Below are positions 53,312 through 64,000 of a stretch of DNA of 64,000 nucleotides, piece after piece (the first letter of the stretch is position 1; every line of letters starts with the position of its first letter). A model generated the notes under the pieces. It made no database searches. It saw nothing but the letters and a program-made list of their open reading frames with translations, and was not told the origin of the DNA. Source of the DNA: Littorina saxatilis (Eukaryota; Mollusca; Gastropoda; Littorinimorpha; Littorinidae); assembly GCF_037325665.1 (NCBI RefSeq), contig NC_090253.1:40326312-40390311 (forward strand), given 5' to 3'. A program made the position numbers and the translations under genes.

Positions 53312-56300
53312 CTGAATTGAAAAAAACAACAAGACCAATCCATAAGGACAATGCTGATTATGATCAACCATTAGAATTGCTATCATTATGTATTTTGTTT
53401 TGCTTTCGATGATCAAAACAGCTACTTTCCAAGACGCCACTTCAGAACAGTTTTCAGGCTATTTCTACCTGTAGAAATCCAAGGGACATATGCTGTACTT
53501 ATTTTTGATGCACGTGCAATAATTTGCTTGAAAATGTTTCACAGCTATTGTAATTGATTTATTTCATGTGGATAGGGAATTGTCCTACTCTTTGTGTGTG
53601 TGTCTAGATTCACTTCATCTTCTTCTGTGTTCATGGGTTGAAACTCCCACGTTCACCCAATATGTTCTTGAACAAGTGGATTTTTACGTGTATGGCACTT
53701 TTTACACCGCCATTCAGGCAGCACATGCCAATTTCGGGGGAAGCATATTGGGTATTTTCGTGTTTTTATAACCCACCCAGCTCTGACATGGATTACAGGA
53801 TCTTTTCCGTGCACACTTGGTCTTGTGGCTGCGTGTACACACAATGGGGGATAAGGCACTAGCAGATCTGCACATAAGTTGACCTGTGAGATCGGAAAAA
53901 TCTCCACCCTTAACCCACCAGGCGGCCGCGGACGGATTTGAACTCACAACCTTCCAATTAGGAGACCAATGTATTATCCACTACATCACTGCACCAGTCG
54001 ATTCAGATCATCACTTTCTATTCAGACTTTGTTATGGGATAGAATTTTCTTCCACACAAGATTATGTTGATTGTCTCATTACACTGTCAGGTACCTTCTC
54101 CCAGTAAGACCTCACAATATCCTTATTAACGTCTTGAAGATTTCAAATCCTTTCTTTGGCCAGGACTTTATTGCAGCTTTGCACTGCATTTTGTCCATTT
54201 TCCAAGGAAGAGGCAAGTAGTCCATTTTGATTGCTGATGACGTCACGGCTGTTATCTTTCTTTCTTTATTTGGTGTTTAACGTCGTTTTCAACCGTTCAA
54301 GGTTATATCGCGACGGGGAAAGGGGGGAGATGGGATAGAGCCACTTGTGAATTGTTTCTTGTTCACAAAAGCACTAATAAAAAAATTGCTCCAGGGGCTT
54401 GTAACGTAGTACAATATGACCTTACTGGGAGAATGCAAGTTTCCAGTACAAATGACTTAACAGTTCTTACATACTGCTTGACTAAAATCTTTACAAACAT
54501 TGACTATATTCTATACAAGAAACACTTAACAAGGGTAAAAGGAGAAACAGAATCCGTTAGTCGCCTCTTACGACATGCTGGGGAGCATCGGGTAAATTCT
54601 TCCCCCTAACCCGCGGGGGGTACGGCTATTATGATGACATAGGTAATGTCTGATGATCTTTGAGAATTTTGCCTCTGATTTCAAACAAGATGTTAATGTT
54701 CATAAGATCTAAAAGTCATAGCAGTTATAAAATAAAGGTCATTGAGTGCTCTATCTAAAAACAATGTTTGATTTGTTCATTATTTTCCTTTGGACGTACC
54801 AGATCACAGTTATCAATTTTGTCAGCATTACCACCAACTATACTGCTGAGCCTGTTCATTCGTACTGATCGATACACCCAACTTTCTCATTGTATAAATT
54901 GTGTTTAAAACTAACCAGGATTCCTTGTACATGTAGTGCAAAAAGCCAAAATAGATCATAACACTAAAATGTCAGCACATTTTCATGAAAAACGTTTTAA
55001 TGTAAAAGCACAAACAAAATTACGTTCTTTGTACTGTTGGTTTCTTCTCGACCACTGAAACTAACAAAACATAATCATCAATCCAAAAATATTACACAAA
55101 TCCTTCTTTGGTGTGACTGTGAATTTTGGAAAAGTTTTTGGAGCCCTGGTGTCTCATGCCGCCATGCGGTCATTGTCAAACTGGGAATAGGGAAGATAAG
55201 ATCTCAGGGATGTTGCTACAAATTCATACCTATAGGACAAATGTCCTGAGTTCTTCAGCATCAATAGGACATTTGACCGCTTTCAGAAAGTGTAATAGGA
55301 CATTATGAATTTGCGCCAAACATGGAATTGTTCCAAAGTCATGCGCCCACACACACACGCACACGCACACACACACACCCACGCGCTGTAGAACACACAC
55401 ATGATATAGTAAATACATCAACACAGTGTGCGTATAATGTGGTATTTGTTTAGTTTCAAAGAAACCACAAAAAAGAAACCAACATGAACAACTTCAGAGC
55501 TCTTACTTTGATTAAATACTGCATGATTTGGATAAAAGTTGACAAACGAAATGATCGGTTTGATCTAATGCTGATCTTTTGCAGGCTTTAGTTTTTTTTC
55601 AGCGGCATAATTCAGTGCTTCGTCTCGTATCGAAAACAAAAGCAGACTACAAATTTAGTCAGTTGGAGTTGTCTCCCGTACTCCTGTATCATGCACTAAA
55701 AAGAATCCACTATTTTTAGATCAGTGCGCTGCACCGAAACGGTTATACCCAAACGGCGCATACCGCAAACGGTTCGGGAATTCCCGACAAAAGAAAAGAT
55801 CCGCACGCGGCACTGACAACTTCAGTGTCAGCTGAACACGAGAGCGTTCGGTCTTTTAGAAGATTTGTATCTTGAAATGAAAATTAACGAATATCGCGCT
55901 GTCCGAAGGAATGGAGTACATATCGGACAATGACCACGCTCAGGCTAAAACGATAGGACATCTGACCGACATGCGGCAATGTGAATCGGACATTTGGGGA
56001 TTTTCATCGTTATATGTCCGATGTCCGACGCCTAACGACATCCCTGAGATCTTTCTTTCTTTATTTGGTGTTTAACGTCGTTTTCAACCATTCAAGGTCA
56101 TATCGCGACGGGGAAAGGGGGGAGAAGAGATAGAGCCACTTGTCAATCGTTTCTTGTTCACAAAAGCACTAATCAAAAATTTGCTCCAGGGGCTTGCAAC
56201 GTAGTACAATATAATTATGACCTTACTGGGAGAATGCAAGTTTCCAGTACAAAGGACTTAACATTTCTTACATACTGCTTGACTAAAATCTTTATAAAAA

Positions 56301-57300
56301 TTGACTATATTCTATACAAGAAACACTTAACAAGGGTAAGAGGAGAAACAGAATCCGTTAGTCGCCTCTTACGACATAATGGGGAGCATCGGGTAAATTC
56401 TTCCCCCTAACCCGCGGGGGGTGGAAGATAAGATAGACCTATTTCATTTCATTGTGGAAGTACAGGAATCAGTCTTCTTTCATTTCATAACAGAAATGTC
56501 TTCTTATTTGTCTTGCTGAACATTACATTTACAGCGACAGAGAAAAAAAAAGAACATATATATCTAATTAGCCTGATATGCATGACGTCACACACAGGTG
56601 AGTCAAGCATTTTTGGGGGAAAAAACTGCTTCAGCGGAAATATATTTAGACAACTTTTTCTGTGTAAGTCAAAATGTATGTCTATTCACTGTATTAATTT
56701 GATTATTGTTATAATAAGTAATGATGTACTAGGGTGTTAATCAACTTAACAGGGGCGGATCAGTTGCATTGTAAGGGGGGGTGCACTTTGTATCGAAAGT
56801 GAATGTGATGGGTGCGAAGCGCCCGAATTTGCTAGGGGGGTCCGGGGGCATGCCCCCCCCGGAAATGTTTTGGGCCCAAAGAAGCAAAATGGTGCCATCT
56901 GGTGCCATTTGAACTTATAAATGGTCATAGAATCAGCTTTCCAAATTTTTATTTTTTTATTTTTTGCTGGAGGGGGGGTGCACCTGCACCCTGTGCACCC
57001 CCCTCCCCCACCCCCCCGTCGTCCGCCCCTGACTTAATGTTATACATTGAAACATCTTTATGTGTCACAGGGCAGATTATTTGTATAGCAGAATTCAGAA
57101 TGATGTAAAGGTCACACTGACAGAATTTCATTTTCAGCCGTTTTTTTGCAAAATTAGTTCTGTATTATCTTCTGAAGCCTAGCATTCAAATTCTTACCAT
57201 GTGGATGCTGTTCAGTCCCATGCCAATACTGTGGCATCTCTTCAGCGACATCAATCTCTATCTTCACGTCTGACAGAAGAGCTGTGTCTCCTTCCTCCAT
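51906..57300 (-). CDS. C2H2 zinc-finger gene C (2 exons, 11 fingers)
   Basis: Exon 1 57198-57300 (ATG) joins exon 2 51906-53311 in phase 1, giving 502 residues. Exon 1 encodes MEEGDTALLSDVKIEIDVAE with a VKIE SUMO-type site. Exon 2 opens VPVRKV, then WLKKEKKTPE/WLKQEIQTPE repeats and eleven C2H2 fingers (HTCTKCSAWFTQSESLKKH to CTVCGVKFKWPYMLKNHMLIH). The linker before the last finger is missing. C-terminal finger relics and IVWCFPGGVY match block A. Probably a sequence-specific nuclear DNA-binding protein. The intron (3.9 kb) holds four TEs. Target genes cannot be inferred. Confidence 0.85.
53619..53996 (-). mobile_element. tRNA-derived SINE
   Basis: Reverse-oriented, with tRNA-like head at about 53,925-53,990 (box B as ggatttgaactc on the plus strand) and an AAGAAG-type tail at the left. 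The body matches the SINE at 22,475. In the intron of zinc-finger gene C. Confidence 0.7.
54256..54621 (-). mobile_element. CCCGCGGG-headed SINE, copy 4
   Basis: Flanked by ACGGCTGTTAT (54,245-54,255) and ACGGCTATTAT (54,622-54,632), one mismatch. Confidence 0.87.
54622..55190. other. intron of zinc-finger gene C, nothing recognised
   Basis: A/T-rich sequence with no supported exon or repeat. Confidence 0.5.
55205..56046. mobile_element. CAGGGATGT TIR element, hAT-like
   Basis: 842 bp. Left end CAGGGATGTTGCTA, right end inverted (TAACGACATCCCTG). Target duplication AGATCT (55,199-55,204 and 56,047-56,052). Subterminal repeats of aggacat and cggacat. No ORF. Confidence 0.75.
56051..56422 (-). 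mobile_element. CCCGCGGG-headed SINE, copy 5
   Basis: Its target duplication GGAAGATAAGAT lies at 56,423-56,434 and at 55,191-55,202, the far side of the hAT-like element. So the SINE came first and the other element landed on its edge. Confidence 0.85.
56750..57031. mobile_element. CAGGGGCGGA MITE, copy 2
   Basis: Ends CAGGGGCGGA and TCCGCCCCTG, flanked by ACTTAA on both sides. Same family as 2,499-2,783. Confidence 0.72.
57198..57300 (-). CDS. zinc-finger gene C, exon 1
   Basis: ATG at 57300-57298, 34 codons plus one base, strong donor GTAAGA. The acidic leader with VKIE is typical of zinc-finger gene first exons. The split codon G|TG restores Val in VPVRKV. It is the only such exon seen for all three blocks. 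Confidence 0.72.
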
Positions 57301-57672
57301 GTCCAAGTATAATTCCGCACAAATGTGGTCCCTGGCTGTTCACCGATCAAGGTGTTGATGGTCCCTGGCTGTTCACTGGTCAAGGTTTTGATGGTCTCTG
57401 ACTGTTTTCTGTTCAAAATCAAAAGACAGACTCACCTTTCAAAGAACAACACAGTCTAAAAATTAAAGTAGTTATTCTGATTTACCCACAAGAAAGGAAA
57501 AAAGTCAAAAGTCAAAAGTGATATAGCAGGACAGATCTGCAGTTCACTCTCACTATGCATGTAATAATATATTTCCCACTGAAATCCCATTAACTTCCAA
57601 CTGGGCTCTCATTGGGAGTTGTAATCAAATACCACATGGGGCCGGTTCCCGAACCTGGGGGCTCCGTAACTG
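57301..57672. other. upstream of zinc-finger exon 1
   Basis: Two tandem copies of a 33-bp unit (gtccctggctgttcac...caaggt) at about 57,329-57,396 lie in the probable 5' UTR, with a third, decayed unit after them. A minus-strand GGTGAGT at about 57,435 may mark an earlier 5' exon. No promoter motif can be defended. Confidence 0.45.
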
Positions 57673-58064
57673 GTGTAGCGATGTGAGATTGGTCACACTC
57701 CACACTGAACAAAAAAACACCCTTCGATAGTACTGACAATCGACCTTGGGTACCTTACATTCATGGGGTCAAATTTGTCCAACCAATTTTTTATTTAAAC
57801 TTAGAAATTTGATTCATTCTAAAATGTTTCCCTTCTCATTCAAGCCAAGGGACATAATCACTCGGTACACATTTTCGAAGAATTTTGGGGTGAAATCTAT
57901 TAAATTTCACCACCAATTTTCTTAAAATGCAAGAAACTGACATGCTTTTCGTCCCTAAATAAGTTCACTTCTTTAATTTTAACAGGAAACAACATTTCAA
58001 TCTCGAGTATATATATGTATCAAGTCGGAAAGGTGACAAAGTAGCCAATCTCACATCACTACAC
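57673..58064. mobile_element. GTGTAGCGATGTGAGATTGG MITE
   Basis: GTGTAGCGATGTGAGATTGG at the left pairs with CCAATCTCACATCACTACAC at the right (one mismatch). About 390 bp, no ORF. Confidence 0.6.
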
Positions 58065-59050
58065 TAACTCGCTGGTTCCCGCGCTACTACTTGTCTCCGA
58101 AAACCCCTGACAACCTCATCATAACTTAAGAAAATGTGTCCTTAGATCGTGTTTTGTTATTTATTCCCCCCTCTGCTTCTTTACCTCTGTAAACTTGTAG
58201 GGGTAGTTATTTTTCGATAATGACCCAGCAACCAAACAAATAACGACCCAGCAACAGCCTGAATCCTCGATAGTGCAATGGGTTGAGAGGTTGTTCTGTT
58301 TCGGTACTACTTTTTGCGACTGAAAAGTTCCGAACGCTCTAATGTACGAAGTATACATCTCTGGAGCAAACAATACAAACATACCGCATTTAAATTAACA
58401 ACTACAGGCCTGAACACATGAATCTCCATATAAAATCCATGAGTTCGGTTGTTTTCTGAATCTCATCTGCTGTGCTCACGCCGTTCATCACAAGCAATTT
58501 CCCAAGGCAAGTAACTCATACTTTGTCTAGCGACAAGAGTAGTTCCCCTTCTTTTCACTCAGTTCCTTCGACAACAGACTGCAATCCGACGGTCAGTTTT
58601 CAACAATATTTCATTTAATAAACAGATCACACGCAACCAAATGCACACACCTCATCAATTTAAACAACATAAAGGGGTTTCATACACTATTTTTCCCAGA
58701 ACACTGAACTTCATACAGTTTTTAACGTTGGAACACGGGTGCAAAAGTTCGTCTGCTAGTCCCATTTGACGAAAAAACATTATCCTAAGCGATACCAAAA
58801 CATATACAGAACACACAATATCTGCCTTTGCCGCCACAGCAGAATAACAGCATATCTGTGTACTTGATTTTAGCCCAAAATAGGAAAACTGACAAGAAGT
58901 GTTAACAGAATGGAATGATTTGCACGGAACTATACAACCGCGCATTAATCGATCGCCTGCGCAGGTTGACTGGTTGAGAGAATAGGATTCGATCAAACTT
59001 TCGCAAAAAAACTCCTCTTTTCTTTGAATAACTGAAGAAAGGAGGAATAA
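58065..59050. other. intergenic, nothing coding recognised
   Basis: Contains pieces of the TACTTGTCTCCGAAAACC repeat seen again near 59,520 and 62,030-62,100. A 161-codon minus frame starts inside the foldback at 59,051 and has no domain. Confidence 0.5.
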
Positions 59051-59198
59051 AGAGGTTACACACCTCGTCTCAGTGATTATAAAAAATAATGGTCTCAGTT
59101 CGCGGTCATGAAAAAGCTCGCTAAAGCTCGCATTTTTCATGATCCGCTAACTTCGACCATTATTTTTGATAATCACTGAGACTCGGCATGTAACCTCT
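59051..59198. repeat. 148-bp foldback
   Basis: The left arm from agaggttaca through the cagtgattat region to ataatggtc is inverted at the right almost perfectly. Short loop with gctcgctaaagctcgc. Confidence 0.75.
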
Positions 59199-59210
59199 AC
59201 GTATTTGTTT

Positions 59211-59930
59211 GAAATCATGACTTATATCTGCAACTTTCACCAGTCATGGCATTATTTTCGTGTTTGTGCGAGGATTTACGAAGGAGCGGAAGCACTAATC
59301 ACATGACGTCATCAATACTTGTGCTTCTAAAATATCAAGAGTTACCTCCCATGCATTAAAATGTTTGCATCGACTTTGTCAAAAATCTGGCTCTTAATTA
59401 AGGAATCAGGCATGACTTCTCTCAGGCATGTCCAAATTACTTCACTTTGAAGATAGATTAAGTTAGTTAAGATGGGGTTTTCAGGGTTTATAGGAGGTGT
59501 TCGGGGGTTTTCGGAGGTTATCTGGTACTACTTGTCTCCAAAAACATCTGAAAACTAAAAAACAAAACAAAAACCTTATCAGAAATTAAGAAAATTCGTC
59601 CTTAGATCGTGTTTCGTTACATATTTGTTTGAAATCATAACTTATATCTGCAACTTTCACAATTCACGGCTTTATTTTCGTGTTTGTGAGAGGATTAATG
59701 AAGGAGCCGAAGCACTAATCACATGCCGTCATCTATACTTGTGCTTTTGAGTAACAAGAGTTACCTCCCTTGCATTGAAATCGATGCATCGACTTTGTCA
59801 AAAATCTGGCTCTAAACACAAAAAATAAGGGTGCAAATAGCATGAATCAGGCATGACTTCTAATAGACATGTAAAAAACTTCAATTTGAAGTTAGATTTA
59901 GTAATTTTAGATGGCCATGGGCGGGAGCCG
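59211..59930 (+). repeat. tandem duplication, offset about 420 bp
   Basis: The segment aaatcatgacttatatctgc... to ...agatgg occurs twice (about 59,211-59,473 and 59,630-59,914) at roughly 85-90 percent identity. Confidence 0.7.
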
Positions 59931-60120
59931 AAAATATTGCCAGGATTGAACATTTTGGAAGGTCGGGGTCCAGGGGCCGCCAAGGCTCCGGCGGGGTGCA
60001 GGGGCAGCGCCCTTCTTGGGGGGGTCTTGGGGGGCAACGCCCCCCAGCCGAAATTGAATTTTAGCATTTTAGGGAGGGTTTAGGTGGCCTCTCCTGACTT
60101 AAAATTTTTAGAACAAACAA

Positions 60121-60935
60121 GCTTTTTGGAGATGCATAATATAGTGTATACATCTTGTAAACTTGAAGGTTTTTGTAACTGACCAGCTGAAAATTCATTT
60201 TAGCATTTCATGAGGGGGCTATTTGAGCCTCTGCTGGCTTTAAAACTGATAACAGCAAACAAACAACAACAAATAGGGGAGGGGGGTGGAGAATGCACAA
60301 AATCAAGAACCTCTATACTTGAAGATGTTTGGTTGTATCACTCTTGCTAGGGGGTCTACAAAAGCAAGTGGTAAACACATTTCAAGAGGGTTTTTTAGAA
60401 GCCCCTATACAGTCAAGGAAAAACCAGTGCCTGGCCTGTCTAAAAATCCCTCCGCGAGTGGGATTTTGCAGCAAGCGAGAGTGAAGATAAAGAGGCAAAA
60501 ATTTTCTCTGCGAGCGAGCCAGCAAGCAGGATGTCTCAGGACTGTATAAGCTTAAACAAAATCTTAAAAATTGGAGATGCACAAAAGTAAAATAATCTTG
60601 TTAACTTGAAGGTATTTGTAACTAACCAGCTGAAAGTGAATTTTTAGCAATTCACGAGTTGCTATTTAAGCCTCTCCTGGCTTTAAAACTGAAAACAGCA
60701 CACCATTGTAAAAAAATAAAATAAAATTGGGGGGTGGGGGGTGATGAATGCACAAAATCAAAAACCTCTATACTTGAAGGTGTTTGGTTGCATCACTCTT
60801 GCTAGGGGGGTCTACAAAAACAAGTGGTAAACAAATTTCAAGAAGGGTTTTAGAAGCGGCTTTAAACAAAAACATAAAATTGGAGATGCACATAATTAAC
60901 AATTTTTGAAAACTTGAAGGTATTTGATTTTATCA
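60121..60935 (+). repeat. tandem repeat, unit about 470 bp, 2.2 copies
   Basis: Units starting ggagatgcaya at about 60,127, 60,573 and 60,883. They share acttgaaggt, aaccagctgaaa and ctcttgctagggggtcta. The first unit is interrupted by a TACAGTC-ended insertion at about 60,408-60,549. Confidence 0.65.
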
Positions 60936-61077
60936 CCTAGTTTTGTCTTTGTTTAAAACAATTACATTAAAGGAAAATCGCCATGCAAACAAAGCAAACA
61001 CAGAAAATAACAGTCTTGTACTACACATTGTACCCTTGTACTACACATTTTTACGTGTAGCTTATGATTTTATAACT

Positions 61078-61386
61078 TTTTTGTTTGTTTGTTTGCTTAA
61101 CGCCCAGCCGACCACGAAGAGCCATATCAGGGCGGTGCTGCTTTGACATATAACGTGCGCCACACACAAGACAGAAGTCGCAGCACAGGCTTCATGTCTC
61201 ACCCAGTCACATTATTCTGACACCGGACCAACCAGTCCTAGCACTAACCCCATAATGCCAGACGCCAGGCGGAGCAGTCACTAGATTGCCAATTTTAAAG
61301 TCTTAGGTATGACCCGGCCGGGGCTCGAACCCACGACCTCCCGATCACGGGGCGGACGCCTTACCACTGGGCCAACCGTGCCGGTT
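61078..61386 (-). mobile_element. tRNA-derived SINE with conserved central domain
   Basis: The minus strand starts ACCGGCACGGTTGGCCCAG (box A region), with box B GTGGGTTCGAGCCCC. The body includes AAAGCAGCACCGCCCTGATA, widely shared among molluscan SINEs from memory. Tail GCGTTAAGCAAACAAACAAA. Target duplication ATTTTATAACT (61,067-61,077 and 61,387-61,397). Confidence 0.88.
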
Positions 61387-61397
61387 ATTTTATAACT

Positions 61398-62143
61398 GCA
61401 GGTGGTATATTCTCAAATAATTGTTGAACCATAGCTTGAACCAAATGAGAAACAAGTTTCAAGTCAGTTTGTTTCAATTAAACACCTTCAAAAGGGCTAA
61501 CGGCTCAGGTTATAAAAGAAGAAGGTTTAGACAAAAACAGAAACCGCCAGAGTTATATCCCTTGCTAATTCTATACACAGTCTTCTGATGCTGCTTTTCA
61601 ATTAATCATTTCAGGAGTTATATTCCAAAATTATTGTTGAATCATAGCTTGAATTAAAAGAGAAATATGTTTAAATTAAGTGTGTTTCACTTGCAAGCTT
61701 TCCAAAGGACTCAGTGTATCAGAAGGTAAATACCACTGGTTCACAGATCAGGAATGCAAATTTTTTCTACCACACCACTGAATGTCTCTGAATCCCTGCA
61801 AGAGAGGTATATAAAGTTGTGGGTGAGCAGAGTTTTCAAATAGATAGCAACGAAGATGCCACATTCGCCAGGATGCCATGTCATTGCTGCTCCCCACATG
61901 TCACTGGTGAAAGGTGGAGTGTAAACAGCAGCTGCCAGGGATTCACAAAAAAAAGGTATAAAAAAAAAAAATGCCAACATTCTTCCTGGGACGGAAATCC
62001 GTCAGGGACGGAAGAAATCCCACCCCTGGATGGGGTTTTCGGGAGTTTTCGGAGGTTTTGGTTTTTTTTCGGAGTCAAGTAGTACCCGAGGTTTTCGGAG
62101 AAAATAAGTACCCGGTTCCCCAGCTACTCCGACCACAGGCGGA
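61398..62143. repeat. spacer with a diverged duplication
   Basis: About 90 bp around attgttgaaccatagcttgaa (61,415) recurs near 61,630. GGTTTTCGGAG repeats at 62,033-62,100. No gene. Confidence 0.5.
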
Positions 62144-62199
62144 AGGTATCGTCCACTGGACTACTACTATCACAGAAAGACTACAAGTACGTCACTCAC

Positions 62200-62231
62200 C
62201 TTCGAGTCTTCTGTGTTCTTGGAGTCACTTC
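62200..62231 (-). other. 32-nt exon-like unit in left arm
   Basis: The minus strand has a good acceptor (aatatttttccccag) and donor (gtgagt) around 32 nt. Mirror of 63,912-63,943. Real splicing is not shown. Confidence 0.4.
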
Positions 62232-62492
62232 CTGGGGAAAAATATTGTTCAAGACGGTTTGCCTCTTCCTACAGTCTGTGTAAGGTCAAATAAATACAGT
62301 TGAATGATTGTTTGAACTATATGCACCTTTAGTTTTCAGCTTCCGTTCGCTGCAGGTTGTTTTTAACCATCATTTGGACGAATCTTCGTTTGCGAGCCGC
62401 TAATATTCACTTGGCGTCTAATTATGCATCCGCACCGAAAATGCATACCAGCGCTCATTGGTCTAAAACATTATAAGATCTTTGATGGGTTG

Positions 62493-62640
62493 TTGACAGA
62501 CCAGCTTTTTTGTCGGTCCGAGGGGGAGCATATCGTCGTTTGTTTCATATTTATTGACCAAGGCCGAAGGCCGCGGTCAATAAATATGAAACAAAAGTCG
62601 ATATGCCCCCCGAGGACCGACAAAAAAGCTGGTCTGTCAA
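62493..62640. repeat. 148-bp hairpin in the spacer
   Basis: Arms of about 68 bp (ttgacagaccagctttttt... inverted at the right) around aaggccgaaggccgc, with a few mismatches. It could form a cruciform or be a MITE. Confidence 0.8.
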
Positions 62641-63911
62641 CAAACCACCAAACATCGTTTTTGTCATCATTTTGGTAGTGAGAAAATAAGTGCACAATCA
62701 ACCCAGGGAGCCATGCTTTGAAACACGGGTTCCGTGCTGATAACCACACGAGTCCCGGTTTGATAACCACTGGCAATCAACGATGGCCGTGGAGCGAGGA
62801 TTATCAGAATGAGCTGGCGTGTGAAAGCAACTTTCTGTGTTTTTGAGTTCATTAAATGTTGGGATGAATATGTCAGGTTTGAGGATGCACAGTTCTGTAG
62901 GTTCATCTCGGTATTCCACCCCCTCGGCTTTCTGTTGTAATTATTAAGCTGAGTGATCGAATGTGGAAGCTACGTTTGGTCAAAGGTCACAGAAGATTTG
63001 CGTCGTGCAGCGAAGGAAAGAATCGCGATCTTGTTTCCGACTCAGTACCTCTTTGTTTTTCATTAGACCTGTCATTCTGCTTGCTTGGCTTTGTTAGATG
63101 TTTGCATATCTTGTTGCTATTTTCTTTGCTTTTATTATTGTTTCTTATTTGCGCTTCGTTTATCGCTACAACGTCTTGTGCACGGGTCAAAATGTGTGTG
63201 TTAGGGGTCGTTTTACTTGAACTTGACGTTCGTGTTTCTCCGAACGTCTGTGTATCGAAACACAGATACACGCACTCCATGACTCTGTAAGAAGACAAAA
63301 CATATCGCTAGGTTTCATTTGTTTTTGATGAATGTATGACCTTTCATGAAGTAGTTTTGTTTTTTGTTTACTTTTGCCAGTTTGCCAGTTCGTTTTTGGA
63401 ACTTTGCAAAGCAGTGTCGTGTCGTCTGTTTAGGTCTGGGGAAACACCAATGAAAAGAGCCGAAGAATCCTGTAGCGTTTCTATTGGGTTTGCTTTTGAT
63501 CATCCATGTGTAACCTGCTTCCTGCAACTATGGTAACCGGGGATTTATTACCTGGGGAACATGAGATTTATTTCCCAGGTGCTTGTGAATGAAAACTCGT
63601 GAAAATGATGACAAATGTAAATATTGGGCAGCAAAGGGAAGCTACCCACGGGAAAATAATCATCGAATATCCTGTTATTAACCAATGAGCGCTGGTATGC
63701 ATATTCGGTGCGGATGCATAATTAGACGCCAAGTGAATATTAGCGGCTCGCAAACGAAGATTCGTCCAAATGATGGTTAAAAACAAACTGCAGCGAACGG
63801 AAGCTGAAAACTAAAGGTGCATATAGTTCAAACAATCATTCAACTGTATTTATTTGACCTTACACAGACTGTAGGAAGAGGCAAACCGTCTTGAACAATA
63901 TTTTTCCCCAG

Positions 63912-63943
63912 GAAGCGACTCCAAGAACACAGAAGACTCGAAG
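63912..63943 (+). other. 32-nt exon-like unit in right arm
   Basis: Acceptor atttttccccag and donor gtgagt flank GAAGCGACTCCAAGAACACA and 12 more bases. One base differs from the left-arm copy. Confidence 0.4.
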
Positions 63944-64000
63944 GTGAGTGACGTACCTTGTAGTCTTTCTGTGATAGTAGTAGTCCAGTGGACGATACCT

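Larger units (their letters stand above)
62144..64000. repeat. large inverted repeat, arms at least 319 bp
   Basis: 62,144-62,462 is inverted at 63,681-64,000 with about four differences, and the right arm runs off the window. The 1.2-kb spacer (62,463-63,680) includes a second long hairpin. A 109-codon plus frame at 62,961-63,290 has a hydrophobic stretch (ILLLFSLLLLLFLICASFIA) but no domain. Confidence 0.9.

Noticed and set aside
58655-59140. 161-codon frame on the minus strand
   Set aside because: It begins inside the 148-bp foldback at 59,051-59,198, has no domain or splice support, and its composition looks random.

Overview
The window is animal nuclear DNA, most likely from a marine gastropod mollusc. 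Its genes have many short exons and GT-AG introns, it is full of microsatellites, tRNA-headed SINEs and small DNA transposons, and several repeat families match what I remember from caenogastropod (periwinkle-type) genomes. The taxon is inference; no search was run.

Three host loci can be read. (1) Positions 1-12,890, plus strand: a matrix metalloproteinase with 12 visible exons. It has a cysteine-switch prodomain, a zinc catalytic domain, a Thr/Pro-rich hinge, a hemopexin domain and a hydrophobic C-terminus; the signal-peptide exon lies to the left of the window. (2) Positions 14,668-29,341, minus strand, convergent with the first: a seven-exon gene of 169 codons, assembled from splice sites and phases, that resembles centromere protein Q. 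(3) Positions 40,905-57,300, minus strand: three tandem C2H2 zinc-finger blocks (10, 13 and 11 fingers). Each begins with its own splice acceptor in the same phase. A single 5' coding exon at 57,198-57,300 fits all of them. The middle block is a pseudogene with a 10-bp deletion and a TTAA-flanked MITE insertion.

The rest is mobile DNA, often nested. There are five copies of a SINE with an (AAAG)n tail, all on the minus strand, and several tRNA-derived SINEs. There are LINE reverse-transcriptase fragments. A Tc1-like transposon at 35.4-40.6 kb is split by a 3.6-kb foldback element that itself carries a LINE fragment. Many TIR elements have target duplications of TTAA, TA or 5-8 bp.

The most striking pattern is that three repeat families (A, B and C, two long copies each) have unrelated interiors but one architecture: a shared AACAAG start, a small 5' hairpin, a subterminal motif, a microsatellite near the 3' end, and a 3' hairpin whose arm repeats the subterminal motif, followed by an A-run. 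This resembles non-autonomous Helentron elements. Families B and C also carry many nuclear-receptor half-sites, including a DR1 and a DR4. At 62.1-64.0 kb a large near-perfect inverted repeat runs off the window and carries a 32-nt exon-like unit in each arm. I saw no retroviral or other capsid-bearing element.
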